A DNA stretch of 64,000 nt from Sporosarcina luteola. Lineage in GTDB: Bacteria; Bacillota; Bacilli; Bacillales_A; Planococcaceae. Shown here piece after piece: positions 9,371 through 17,644 of this stretch. The stretch is from NCBI RefSeq assembly GCF_023715585.1, contig NZ_JAMBOK010000001.1:496001-560000 (forward strand). The letters are read 5' to 3'. Position 1 is the stretch's first letter; each line of letters starts with the position of its first letter. A program made the position numbers and the translations under genes. Below the pieces are notes generated by a model that had not been told where the DNA came from, did not search any database, and saw only the letters and a list, made by a program, of their open reading frames with translations.

Positions 9371-9404
9371 GAAAAAAGAGTCAGGTGACTGACTCTTTTT
9401 TTTT
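9371..9404 (+). terminator. Terminator of qcrABC
   Basis: Stem GAGTCA / TGACTC extended by A6 / T6 pairing, 6-base loop, long T run. It ends the qcr transcript just after the qcrC stop. Confidence 0.92.
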
Positions 9405-9454
9405 ACAAACTATTATACATAATTACTAACATACTTGTGTTTGGGGAGATGGAC

Positions 9455-10060
9455 ATGATTTCTCTAGTCGATCGAATTTGGTTCTTGTTAACTCATAAAT
9501 CATTCCTTTGGATTTTACTATTCATCAATCTGCTCGGCACAGTATACGGCTACGATTGGTATATGTGGCAGTTGAAAATAACAGAACCGAAATTTTGGAT
9601 TTTCGTTCCGGACAGCCCAACGGCAAGCCTGTTTTTCACGCTTGCGATCATCGGATGGCTGATTGGCAGGAATTTCAAAATCATTGAGGCACTGGCATTG
9701 ATTACACTTGTCAAATACGGTCTCTGGGCTGTTGTCATGAACCTGCTCACTATGTTGGAAAATGGCTACTTAGATCCTGTCGGTTGGATGCTGATCGGCT
9801 CCCATTTCGCAATGGCGGTCCAGGCGGTCCTCTATAGTCCTCTGTACCGTTTTGAATTAAGACATATCGTTATTGCAGCAATTTGGACATTGCACAATGA
9901 TGTCATCGATTATGTATTCGGCCAAATGCCGATTTACTACGACTTGATGAAACATATGCAGCAAATTGGCTACTTTACATTCTGGCTCTCCATTGCGTGC
10001 ATCGCATTGGCTTATATTCTGTGGGAGAATAGGAAAAAAAGGGTAAAAGCTATAGTGTGA
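9455..10060 (+). CDS. ypjA: DUF1405 membrane protein, YpjA family
   Basis: A 201-residue integral membrane protein with about six hydrophobic segments and the conserved start (WFLLTHKSFLW, NLLGTVYGYDWYMWQL) of the YpjA/DUF1405 family. Biochemical role unknown. The frame opens at GTG 9437, but a GGGGAG ribosome site at 9443-9448 favours ATG 9455. Following qcrC matches the B. subtilis order qcrC-ypjA. No terminator was seen before the next gene. Confidence 0.85.
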   Translation: MISLVDRIWFLLTHKSFLWILLFINLLGTVYGYDWYMWQLKITEPKFWIFVPDSPTASLFFTLAIIGWLIGRNFKIIEALALITLVKYGLWAVVMNLLTMLENGYLDPVGWMLIGSHFAMAVQAVLYSPLYRFELRHIVIAAIWTLHNDVIDYVFGQMPIYYDLMKHMQQIGYFTFWLSIACIALAYILWENRKKRVKAIV

Positions 10061-10130
10061 TAGCAAAAAGTTGCGGTTAGTTCGGGCTCATTATAAAATA
10101 GAAGTAGATAGAAAGGGAGGGGAAACATAA

Positions 10131-10802
10131 ATGTCATTTTTGGTTTACCTGGGTATTATCATTTTGCTTCCGTTGTATGCCCAATTCAAAGTGAAAAGTA
10201 CGTATAATAAATATGCGAAAGTACGCTCGACATCTGGTATGAACGGAGCACAAGTTGCACGTCTGATCCTTGATCGAAATGGTTTACAAGATGTCAAAGT
10301 CGTTGAAAGCAAAGGTTTTTTGACTGACCATTATAATCCATTAACTAAAACGGTTGCCTTATCATCCCAAAACTTCCATGAAGCTTCAGTTGCAGGTACT
10401 GCAATTGCAGCCCATGAAGTTGGACACGCGATCCAAGACGCTGAAGCTTATGCATTTTTGCGTTTCCGCCATCGCTTGGCACCCGTAGCCAATATTACAT
10501 CGAATGCTTCTTGGGGATTCATTATCGCCGGTTTGATCTTTTCAAGTATGAATTCCTTACTCGGAATTGGTATCGTCTTGATGGCAGTCGGCGTTTTATT
10601 CCAAATCGTAACACTGCCGGTAGAATTCAATGCATCTAGCCGTGCAATGAACCAAATTGTTGAGCTAGGGATCATTCGTAACGAAGAAGAGCCGCACGCG
10701 AAAAAAGTATTGAGCGCTGCTGCAATGACATACGTCGCTGCCACAGCAGTAGCCGTAATGGAATTGCTCCGCCTCATTCTTATTTTTCAAAGCAGAGACT
10801 AA
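10131..10802 (+). CDS. Zinc metallopeptidase, YugP family
   Basis: A 223-residue membrane-bound metallopeptidase of the YugP (DUF2262-like neutral zinc metallopeptidase) family. The zinc motif HEVGH is in AAHEVGHAIQDAEAY, with hydrophobic segments at the N terminus and around residues 120-160 and 200-218. A further conserved stretch is FNASSRAMNQI. Substrate unknown; the family is probably a membrane quality-control protease. B. subtilis has ypjB at this position, so the local gene content differs. A GGGAGGGG ribosome site precedes ATG 10131. Confidence 0.9.
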   Translation: MSFLVYLGIIILLPLYAQFKVKSTYNKYAKVRSTSGMNGAQVARLILDRNGLQDVKVVESKGFLTDHYNPLTKTVALSSQNFHEASVAGTAIAAHEVGHAIQDAEAYAFLRFRHRLAPVANITSNASWGFIIAGLIFSSMNSLLGIGIVLMAVGVLFQIVTLPVEFNASSRAMNQIVELGIIRNEEEPHAKKVLSAAAMTYVAATAVAVMELLRLILIFQSRD

Positions 10803-10806
10803 AACT

Positions 10807-10836
10807 AAAACCCGACCGCAATTGGTCGGGTTTTTA
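10807..10836 (+). terminator. Terminator after the YugP-type gene
   Basis: Stem CCCGACC / GGTCGGG with a 6-base loop and T5 tail. Confidence 0.9.
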
Positions 10837-10878
10837 CTTTAACTTTTTTTATTCTCAAGTGATGAATGAACTTTCTAA

Positions 10879-11117
10879 GGATTGGAGCGTAAGGCGGCGA
10901 CTCCAGCGGGAACAGCGAACGCCGTTACGAAGAACGGCGTTTGCGAGCACAAGCGCAGCGTTGCGAGCAGTGTTGTTTTGCGACCCTAAGGGAGCAGGAT
11001 AATGTAGGATACCTTAATTTCTGCAAAGAGCGCAGAAATACGGAAAATCGGACTCTTCGTTGTCCGATTGGCTACACCGCCCGCCCCCTGGAAAGCGTCC
11101 GCCTGCAACGGAAATCC
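10879..11117. repeat. Structured intergenic repeat element (MITE- or REP-like)
   Basis: A roughly 240-base GC-rich element filling the gap between two convergent genes. Its ends are imperfect inverted repeats: GGATTggagcg..GGCGG at the left, and CCGCCTgcaacggAAATCC at the right. Inside are three perfect hairpins: 10918-10926 with 10933-10941 (9 bp), 11017-11024 with 11032-11039 (8 bp), and 11046-11053 with 11062-11069 (8 bp). I see no credible coding. Phrases such as GGAAAGCGTCCGCCTG recur, from memory, in intergenic repeats of Bacillus relatives. It could be a non-autonomous mobile element or a structured RNA. Confidence 0.7.
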
Positions 11118-11137
11118 GTTTAAACATACGGTGTTCG

Positions 11138-12010
11138 TCAATGATCCAAAGGCCGTTTCTGATCATCAAGTGTAAATCCTTCGCCCAACACATCATGCAC
11201 ATCCGTAACCGAAACAAAAGCATGCGGATCAATTGATGTAACAATATTTTTCAAACGCATCATTTCATTTCTGCCAACGACGCAATATAATATCTCACGG
11301 TCCGATTTCGTGAAATGGCCATAACCTCTGAAAACAGTGACGCCCCGATCCATTTCCAACGTGATCGACGACGCGATCTCATCCTGGGACTCCGAAATAA
11401 TGAAAGCCCCTTTAGCAGCGTAAGCACCTTCTTGTACAAAATCGATGACCCTGGCGCCGACGAATAACGCGACAAGCGTGTACATCATGGACCGATGATC
11501 CAAGTAGACCGCCCAAGATAGCAAAATAACGAACGCGTCAAACATAAACATTGTCTTTCCCATGCTCCAGCCTATGTACTTATGCGCCAAACGTGCGATA
11601 ATATCTACACCGCCAGTTGTTCCGCCATACCGGAAAATGATGCCGAGCCCAACTCCGATGAAAACCCCTGCAAACAGGGCGACAAGGAACATATCCCCCT
11701 CCAAGTGGATGCTGAACTGATATTTCATGAAGACTTTCAAAAAGACTGATACCGCGACTGTGCCGATAACTGTGTAAATGAAAACTTTCCTCCCGAGCAG
11801 TTTCCACCCGATGATGAACATCGGAATGTTCAACAGAAGGTTCATGATCGCGGGATCCCACTTGAAGGCAAATAGAAGGATAAGTGTGATTCCAGTGAAT
11901 CCGCCTTCCGCAAGTTCATGCTGGATATTGAAATGTACAAGGCCAAAACTAAAAATGGCGGCGCCCAAAATGATAAAAAAGATATTTTTAAATTTTATTC
12001 CATTAAGCAA
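11138..12010 (-). CDS. YitT family membrane protein with C-terminal DUF2179
   Basis: A 290-residue protein with five or six membrane helices (about residues 5-170), the glycine-rich motif GGTTGGVDIIARL, and a soluble C-terminal DUF2179 domain (about 205-285). YitT proteins are probable transporters or membrane regulators of unknown substrate; this one matches ypjC by position. The start is TTG 12010 behind AAAGGTGG; no in-frame ATG is well placed. It faces away from the mazG-dapB operon and converges on the YugP gene across the repeat element. Confidence 0.85.
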   Translation of the reverse strand: MLNGIKFKNIFFIILGAAIFSFGLVHFNIQHELAEGGFTGITLILLFAFKWDPAIMNLLLNIPMFIIGWKLLGRKVFIYTVIGTVAVSVFLKVFMKYQFSIHLEGDMFLVALFAGVFIGVGLGIIFRYGGTTGGVDIIARLAHKYIGWSMGKTMFMFDAFVILLSWAVYLDHRSMMYTLVALFVGARVIDFVQEGAYAAKGAFIISESQDEIASSITLEMDRGVTVFRGYGHFTKSDREILYCVVGRNEMMRLKNIVTSIDPHAFVSVTDVHDVLGEGFTLDDQKRPLDH

Positions 12011-12064
12011 TTGATGACCACCTTTCCTTGGTGCGCATTTACATTGTCGTTCATTACAGAAATT

Positions 12065-12093
12065 TTGACAATACTCCTATGAATGAATACGAT
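12065..12093 (+). promoter_or_regulatory. SigA promoter of mazG-dapB operon
   Basis: A perfect TTGACA (12065-12070), a 17-base spacer and TACGAT (12088-12093). The predicted transcript start near 12100 lies downstream of ATG 12083 and just before the ribosome site at about 12101, which supports the TTG 12119 start of the next gene. Confidence 0.7.
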
Positions 12094-12118
12094 AACAAAT
12101 GAAGGGGACGGAAGCAAA

Positions 12119-12454
12119 TTGGAACAAGCTAAAACGATGAAAAACCTGCAAGAAGAAGTCCATTCATACATATCGGGCTTTGAAGAAGGCTATTTCCCTC
12201 CGATGGAAATGTTGGCCAGGCTAACAGAAGAACTGGGGGAACTTTCTCGGGAAGTCCAGCATGTATACGGCATGAAGAAGAAAAAGGATAGTGAAGAAAT
12301 AAAATCATTGGAAGAAGAGACAGGTGATTTGCTATTTGTTCTCGTATGTTTTGCAAATTCACAAGGCATCAGCTTAGAAGACGCACTTATGGGTGTACTG
12401 AATAAATTTAAAGAGCGCGATGCAGACCGATGGACAAAAAAGGAGGATTTTTGA
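12119..12454 (+). CDS. MazG-type nucleotide pyrophosphohydrolase, YpjD
   Basis: A small (111-residue) all-alpha NTP pyrophosphohydrolase expected to hydrolyse non-canonical or excess (d)NTPs. The metal-binding MazG signature is EELGELSREV, followed by EETGDLLFVLVCFAN. The open frame reaches ATG 12083, but that codon lies in the promoter spacer. A GAAGGGGACGG ribosome site leads to TTG 12119 (LEQAKTMKNLQEEV), which agrees with the family N terminus. The stop overlaps the dapB start by 1 base (TGATG). Confidence 0.88.
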   Translation: MEQAKTMKNLQEEVHSYISGFEEGYFPPMEMLARLTEELGELSREVQHVYGMKKKKDSEEIKSLEEETGDLLFVLVCFANSQGISLEDALMGVLNKFKERDADRWTKKEDF

Positions 12455-13254
12455 TGAAGATAAAAGTGGCCATTGCTGGAGCACGGGGAAGAATGGGGAC
12501 TACGGCGATAGAAGCGATAGAAGCAGCAAAAGATGCAGAAGTGGTAGCTGCTCTTGATTATAAATACGATGGTTTGCATTTACATAACGGTGTTATAAAT
12601 GATGAGCAACAAGGTATTCCAATCTATACATCGCTTTCACAGCTTTGTGCGGAGCTTCAACCAGCCGTACTGTTGGATGTGACTGATCCGGATGCTGTAT
12701 TCAAAAATGTGAAAGATGCTTTGTCGCTAGGCGTCCATCCGGTTGTTGGGACTTCCGGCCTGACGAAGCAGGAGCTGGAAACCATTTTTGAAATGGTGGA
12801 ATCGACACGTATCGGAGGAATCATCGCGCCGAATTTTTCAATCGGCGCAGTGCTCATGATGAAATTCGCAGCGCAGGCGGCCCGCTATTTAGGGGATGTG
12901 GAGATCCTGGAAATGCATCATGACCGGAAATTGGATGCCCCTTCAGGAACGGCAGTAAAAACAGCAGAGATGATAAAAGAAATCAGGCCGGCTCATATCC
13001 AAGGACATCCTGAAGAGCAAGTCCATTTGGAAGGGGCTCGCGGAGCGGATGTGGAAGGGATGAAAATCCACAGCATCCGGTTGCCTGGACTTCTTGCCCA
13101 TCAGCAAGTGCTTCTCGGAGGCGAAGGGGAATTATTGACGATTCGACATGATTCATTTGATAGGAAGAGCTTTATGCCAGGCATCATGATGGCAATTCGG
13201 GAAGTAATTGGTCGGAAAGATCTTGTGTATGGCTTGGAGAATATTATCGATTAA
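12454..13254 (+). CDS. dapB: 4-hydroxy-tetrahydrodipicolinate reductase
   Basis: NAD(P)H-dependent reductase of the lysine and diaminopimelate pathway, feeding both protein and cell-wall synthesis. The 266-residue protein has the nucleotide-binding start IAGARGRMG, the catalytic motif EMHHDRKLDAPSGTA, and the C-terminal HDSFDRKSFMPG. The frame extends to ATG 12430, but AAAGGAGG at 12439-12446 points to ATG 12454. In B. subtilis mgsA and bshB1 follow dapB; here bshA follows directly. Confidence 0.96.
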   Translation: MKIKVAIAGARGRMGTTAIEAIEAAKDAEVVAALDYKYDGLHLHNGVINDEQQGIPIYTSLSQLCAELQPAVLLDVTDPDAVFKNVKDALSLGVHPVVGTSGLTKQELETIFEMVESTRIGGIIAPNFSIGAVLMMKFAAQAARYLGDVEILEMHHDRKLDAPSGTAVKTAEMIKEIRPAHIQGHPEEQVHLEGARGADVEGMKIHSIRLPGLLAHQQVLLGGEGELLTIRHDSFDRKSFMPGIMMAIREVIGRKDLVYGLENIID

Positions 13255-13278
13255 CGTTTGGTGGAAGAGGTGCAGTAT

Positions 13279-14412
13279 ATGAAAAAATTGAAAGTCGGTA
13301 TAATATGTTATCCAACAGTTGGAGGTTCGGGTGTTGTCGCGACAGAACTCGGATTGAAAATGGCGGATAGGGGGCATGAAATGCATTTTATCACTTCTAG
13401 CAGGCCTTTCCGTGTCCCGGATGTCCAACCGAATATTTATTTCCACGAAGTGAAGATTGACGGGTATGCCGTTTTCAAATATCCGCCTTACGATATTGCT
13501 CTGGCGAATCGGATTGCACGGGTGATTGAAGAGGAAGGACTTGATCTTTTGCACGTCCATTACGCAGTGCCGCATGCCATTTCAGCAGCTCTGGGCAAAG
13601 ATATGGCTAATTCCGACATTGGTGTCATTACGACATTGCATGGAACGGACGTCACAATTCTAGGTCATGATCCTGCTTTGAAAAACACGGTCCGTTACGG
13701 AATTGACAAATCGGATATAACGACAGCTGTTTCGGAATCACTGCGGCAGGATACGCTTTCATTAATTGAGCCTCAAAATGAAATTCTGACAATTTATAAT
13801 TTCATCGATGAAGAGAAATACCGGCCGGTCGATCCGGGTTCATTAAAGAGCGATATGGGAATCCGAGATTATGAAAAGGTCATCATCCATATTTCTAACT
13901 TCCGCAGCGTCAAAAGGATAGGCGATATTATCGATAGTTTCAAACTTATCCGAAAGGACATCGATGCGAAATTATTATTGGTAGGAACGGGTCCGGAAAA
14001 GCTTGAAATGATGGAGAAGGCAAGGAAAGAAGGATTGGAAAAAGATATTATTTTCACAGGAAAACGTGATGACTTGCCGGAACTTCTAGCAATCAGCGAT
14101 GTCATGTTCCTATTATCCGAGAAAGAGGCGTTCGGTCTTGTACTGCTGGAAGGATTTGCTTGCGGCGTGCCAGCGATTGCAACAAATATTGGCGGAATTC
14201 CTGAAGTGATCGAGGATGGGGATAATGGATTCCTTGTCGAGCTGGGGGACGTGGAAGCTGCAGCAATGAAAGCGAAACTGCTCCTCAAAGATCCAATCAT
14301 GCATGAAAGTTTCCGCGAGAGTGCATTAAGGACAGTACATGATAAATTCAATTCTGCCTCAATTGTTCTCGAATATGAAGAACTGTACTACAGGGTGGCG
14401 GGTTTAACATGA
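13279..14412 (+). CDS. bshA: Bacillithiol glycosyltransferase BshA
   Basis: GT-B fold glycosyltransferase (GT4) that joins GlcNAc to L-malate, the first step of bacillithiol synthesis. The 377-residue length equals that of the B. subtilis enzyme. Signatures: CYPTVGGSGVVATELG, HVHYAVPHA, TTLHGTDVT, and the C-terminal EAFGLVLLEGFACGVPA sugar-nucleotide site. The frame opens at TTG 13258, but GGAAGAGGTG at about 13263 serves ATG 13279. It overlaps cca by 4 bases. Confidence 0.95.
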   Translation: MKKLKVGIICYPTVGGSGVVATELGLKMADRGHEMHFITSSRPFRVPDVQPNIYFHEVKIDGYAVFKYPPYDIALANRIARVIEEEGLDLLHVHYAVPHAISAALGKDMANSDIGVITTLHGTDVTILGHDPALKNTVRYGIDKSDITTAVSESLRQDTLSLIEPQNEILTIYNFIDEEKYRPVDPGSLKSDMGIRDYEKVIIHISNFRSVKRIGDIIDSFKLIRKDIDAKLLLVGTGPEKLEMMEKARKEGLEKDIIFTGKRDDLPELLAISDVMFLLSEKEAFGLVLLEGFACGVPAIATNIGGIPEVIEDGDNGFLVELGDVEAAAMKAKLLLKDPIMHESFRESALRTVHDKFNSASIVLEYEELYYRVAGLT

Positions 14413-15599
14413 CATCGGAATTTGGAACTGCACCGAGTCGGAAAGTCGTCCGTCAATTGGAGGATGCAGGATACGAAGCGGTATTTGTAGGCGGGGCGGT
14501 CCGGGACCATTTGCTTGGCAAGGAGGCGTCCGATTTCGATATTGCCACGTCTGCGACTCCGGAAGAAGTAAAGCGGGTTTTCTCCCACACAATTGATGTC
14601 GGAATTGCACATGGCACAGTACTAGTGCTTCTGGATGACGAACCGATCGAAGTGACGACGTACCGTACGGAAAGTACATATACGGATCATAGACGACCTG
14701 ATGAAGTGAAATTCGTCAGGTCTCTGATAGAGGATCTGCAGCGCCGGGATTTCACTATAAATGCTTTGGCTTTGACATTGACAGGTGAACTGATTGATCC
14801 TTTCGGAGGCATCAAAGATCTTAAGAGCCGTCGAATCCGGGCAGTCGGCAACGCAGCAGACAGATTTCATGAGGATGCGCTGCGCATGATCCGCGCTGTC
14901 CGCTTTGCTTCTGTTTTAGGGTTCGCGATCGAGCAACATACCCTACAGGCAATTGAAGATAATGCCGCTAGTATCGTTCATGTTTCCGTCGAACGAATCA
15001 AAGTGGAGATGGATAAGTTATGGAAGGGGACAGCTGCAGGAAAAGCACTTGAAATGATAGCGGATACCCGCCTATCGGAGCATATGCCCCTATTTCCGAA
15101 TGATGTTCATCTGGTATCGAACTGCGCACCATATTCAACAGCGGAGCAAGGGTGGTCCGCATTAATGTTGGCCGGTCATTTTTCGGCTGGAGAGATTGCG
15201 AAGGCTTATAAACTTTCCAATCGAGAGAAGGATTTTCTGGCAGACGTCCAAAATGCGTTTGCTAACAGGCAGGCGAGTCGATTCACGGTTGATGATTATT
15301 ACCGCTTTACATTGGACGTGTTGATTGCAACCGAAAAAGTTTGGCAAGCCATTTATCCATCAGAACCCGGTATTTCCATTAGAGAAATGAATCTAATGAA
15401 AGAAAGCCTCCCGATCCATTCCAAAGATGATCTTCAAGTCGACGGGAAAGACCTGATGGAGTGGACAAACCAAAGGGGCGGCAGATGGGTTGGAGAATGG
15501 ATGCGGAAAATCGAACATTCGGTGCTCCATCAAATTTATCCGAACGATGCGGAAAAGATAAAGGAATGGTTTCTAAGTGAATACGAACATCAAGAGTGA
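14409..15599 (+). CDS. cca: CCA-adding tRNA nucleotidyltransferase
   Basis: Adds or repairs the 3' CCA of tRNAs (class II nucleotidyltransferase, papS in older Bacillus naming). 396 residues. The catalytic head has FVGGAVRDHLLG and the metal-binding DxD in SDFDIATSA, then RRDFTINALAL and the motif DALRMIRAVRFA. The start overlaps bshA (ATGA), and birA begins 22 bases before its stop, so the three are translated from one message. Confidence 0.95.
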   Translation: MTSEFGTAPSRKVVRQLEDAGYEAVFVGGAVRDHLLGKEASDFDIATSATPEEVKRVFSHTIDVGIAHGTVLVLLDDEPIEVTTYRTESTYTDHRRPDEVKFVRSLIEDLQRRDFTINALALTLTGELIDPFGGIKDLKSRRIRAVGNAADRFHEDALRMIRAVRFASVLGFAIEQHTLQAIEDNAASIVHVSVERIKVEMDKLWKGTAAGKALEMIADTRLSEHMPLFPNDVHLVSNCAPYSTAEQGWSALMLAGHFSAGEIAKAYKLSNREKDFLADVQNAFANRQASRFTVDDYYRFTLDVLIATEKVWQAIYPSEPGISIREMNLMKESLPIHSKDDLQVDGKDLMEWTNQRGGRWVGEWMRKIEHSVLHQIYPNDAEKIKEWFLSEYEHQE

Positions 15600-16560
15600 A
15601 TTGTTGAAAAGACTTTTTGAAGCTCAAGGAAATCCGATTTCCGGACAGGAGTTTGCGGATGAATTCGGACTGTCCAGAACAGCAATTTGGAAATATATTA
15701 GAGAGTTTGAAGAGGAAGGCTATGAAATCGCATCCATCCGTAAAAAAGGATATGTGCTTATCGCTTCGCCGGATCTCGTGAACGCCGCAAATATAAAGAA
15801 GTATTTACAGACAGCAACCTATGGCAGGAAAATCGATTATCATGTCAGTTGCGGTTCGACCCAAATACTGGCGCATGACGCTGCACAGTCAGATGCGCCC
15901 GACGGTACACTCATCGTTTCAGAGGAGCAGACTGCCGGCAAGGGGAGACTGTCCCGTCCTTGGGATTCAGCAGCCCAAAAAGGGATTTGGATGAGTTTGA
16001 TCATCAGGCCTTCCCTCATGCCCCAGCAGGCTCCGCAAATGACACTTGTGGCTGCCGTCGCAATTGTTAGAGCGATTGAAAATGTCGCCGGCATTGAAGC
16101 GACGATCAAATGGCCGAATGATATATTGATCAACAACAGGAAGGTGACGGGCATACTGACTGAACTTCAATCCGAGCCCGATCGCGTAAAAGCGATTATT
16201 CTCGGAATCGGTATGAACGTCAATCAGGATAAAGATGATTTTCCATCAGAACTGATTGAGATCGCGACTTCCTTGAAGATTGCCGGCGGAAAGCACATCG
16301 ATCGCGCAAAGCTGATCGCCGAAATCCTTTTCTTTATTGAATCGTATACGAAAATGTATGAGAAACACGGCTTCGGACCGATCAAATTGCTTTGGGAGGG
16401 GTATTCCAATATAGCAGGCAAGCGAATCCAGGCTGTCATGTTAAATGAAACGGTCGAAGGCACCGCCTTAGGCATTTCAGAAGAAGGGCTATTAGAACTG
16501 CGGCTCAACAACGGTACAGTTCGAGGCATCTATTCAGCGGATGTCATCCTCAAAGATTGA
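15577..16560 (+). CDS. birA: Biotin-protein ligase and biotin repressor BirA
   Basis: Bifunctional 327-residue protein. An N-terminal winged helix-turn-helix (about residues 1-65, including EFGLSRTAIWKYIREFE) represses biotin genes. The central ligase domain has EEQTAGKGRLSRPW and IKWPNDILINNRKVTGIL, which bind biotinyl-AMP and biotin. A C-terminal SH3-like domain follows. GTG 15577 lies inside cca, with AAAGGAATGG upstream; TTG 15601 would be a shorter alternative. The leader of panB begins right after the stop. Confidence 0.93.
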   Translation: MNTNIKSELLKRLFEAQGNPISGQEFADEFGLSRTAIWKYIREFEEEGYEIASIRKKGYVLIASPDLVNAANIKKYLQTATYGRKIDYHVSCGSTQILAHDAAQSDAPDGTLIVSEEQTAGKGRLSRPWDSAAQKGIWMSLIIRPSLMPQQAPQMTLVAAVAIVRAIENVAGIEATIKWPNDILINNRKVTGILTELQSEPDRVKAIILGIGMNVNQDKDDFPSELIEIATSLKIAGGKHIDRAKLIAEILFFIESYTKMYEKHGFGPIKLLWEGYSNIAGKRIQAVMLNETVEGTALGISEEGLLELRLNNGTVRGIYSADVILKD

Positions 16561-16690
16561 ACTATACAAATCTTCCTTGATTTGCTATAGTTATGGCGAA
16601 GGGCAGTATCAACCGGAATTGCACCTTCAGAGCTAACTGTTTGTCAGAAAACCTAATAAGATCTGCCTTGATCTTGTATAAGACAGGGAC
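16561..16690 (+). ncRNA. Tandem pan-type RNA motif upstream of panB
   Basis: Two similar hairpins in the panB leader. Hairpin 1 (16561-16591) pairs ACTATA+CAAATC with GATTTG+TATAGT around loop TTCCTT, with one bulged C. Hairpin 2 (about 16653-16682) pairs AAGATC with GATCTT around loop TGCCTT and has a likely bulged A in the outer stem. The loop phrase CCTTGAT is shared. Known biology: the pan RNA motif occurs before panB/C/D genes, usually as two tandem stem-loops with bulged adenines. Position and tandem form fit; the ligand of that class is not known to me. Confidence 0.65.
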
Positions 16691-16717
16691 GGAGGAAACC
16701 AAAAATCGTTTGTACAC

Positions 16718-16757
16718 AATCCTTCTGCCCTTTTTAGGTCGGAAGGATTTTTAATTT
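16718..16757 (+). terminator. Hairpin terminator or attenuator in the panB leader
   Basis: AATCCTTC (16718-16725) pairs with GAAGGATT (16742-16749), followed by a T-rich tail, about 45 bases before panB. It may end the upstream birA transcript or attenuate pan expression. The loop-proximal CTGCCCTT (16725-16732) is complementary to AAGGGCAG at 16599-16606 in the leader, which could form a competing structure. Confidence 0.75.
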
Positions 16758-16798
16758 TCGGTTTTCTCTACTTTGAACAGAAAAGGGAGAGGATACGG

Positions 16799-17644
16799 AT
16801 GAAAAGCACTACTGATTTTTCGAAAATGAAACAGAATGGGGAAAAAATCGTCATGGTGACCGCATACGACCATCCTTCTGCACAATTGGCGGAGGAGGCG
16901 GGCATCGATGTCATCCTTGTAGGCGACTCGCTAGGCATGGTCGTTTTAGGGTATGAATCGACTGCTTCCGTTACAATCGATGATATGATTCATCATGGAA
17001 AAGCGGTCAGGAGGGGAGCAAAGGACACGTTTGTCGTCGTTGACATGCCTTTCGCTTCCTATCATGGTTCAGAAGATAGGACGCTGGAAGCCGCTGTCCG
17101 CATCTTCCAGGAGACGGGAGCAAACGCTTTGAAACTGGAAGGCGGGGGAAAGGTGATTGACGCCATCCATCTCTTGACGGAGACAGGGATACCAGTTGTT
17201 GCACACCTAGGTCTCCTTCCTCAATCAGCTGCAGTAGCTGGGGGTTACAAAGTGCAAGGGAAGACTGCGGAAGCAGCAGAAAAACTTATCCAGGATGCAA
17301 TCGCTTGTGAAGCAGCAGGAGCATGTATGGTCGTATTGGAGTGCATTCCCTATCAATTGGCGGAGCAGGTATCGAAAGCGGTCGCAATTCCTACAATCGG
17401 TATAGGAGCTGGCGCAGAGACGGATGGTCAAGTGCTTGTCTTCCATGACACGGTTAAATACGGAAATCATCATATTCCTAAATTCGTCGAAGCGTATGCT
17501 GATATTGGAAGCGATATTCGAAATGGTTTAACGAAATATGCGGCAGCCGTCAAGACAGGGGATTTTCCTTCTGAAGCACATCGTTTTACAATGAAAGAGG
17601 AAGAATTGGTCACATTATACGGGGGAATGAACGATGTACGTTGA
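16799..17644 (+). CDS. panB: 3-methyl-2-oxobutanoate hydroxymethyltransferase
   Basis: First dedicated step of pantothenate (vitamin B5) synthesis: ketoisovalerate plus methylene-THF gives ketopantoate. A 281-residue TIM-barrel protein. Magnesium and substrate motifs are [46 protein letters not shown] and the C-terminal [24 protein letters not shown] ribosome site precedes ATG 16799. It follows the structured leader and overlaps panC by 11 bases. Confidence 0.97.
   Translation: MKSTTDFSKMKQNGEKIVMVTAYDHPSAQLAEEAGIDVILVGDSLGMVVLGYESTASVTIDDMIHHGKAVRRGAKDTFVVVDMPFASYHGSEDRTLEAAVRIFQETGANALKLEGGGKVIDAIHLLTETGIPVVAHLGLLPQSAAVAGGYKVQGKTAEAAEKLIQDAIACEAAGACMVVLECIPYQLAEQVSKAVAIPTIGIGAGAETDGQVLVFHDTVKYGNHHIPKFVEAYADIGSDIRNGLTKYAAAVKTGDFPSEAHRFTMKEEELVTLYGGMNDVR

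Noticed and set aside
10941..11123. 60-codon frame inside the structured repeat
   Set aside because: It runs through three perfect hairpins, lacks a ribosome site and is Arg/Cys-rich, as expected from GC-rich non-coding repeat DNA.
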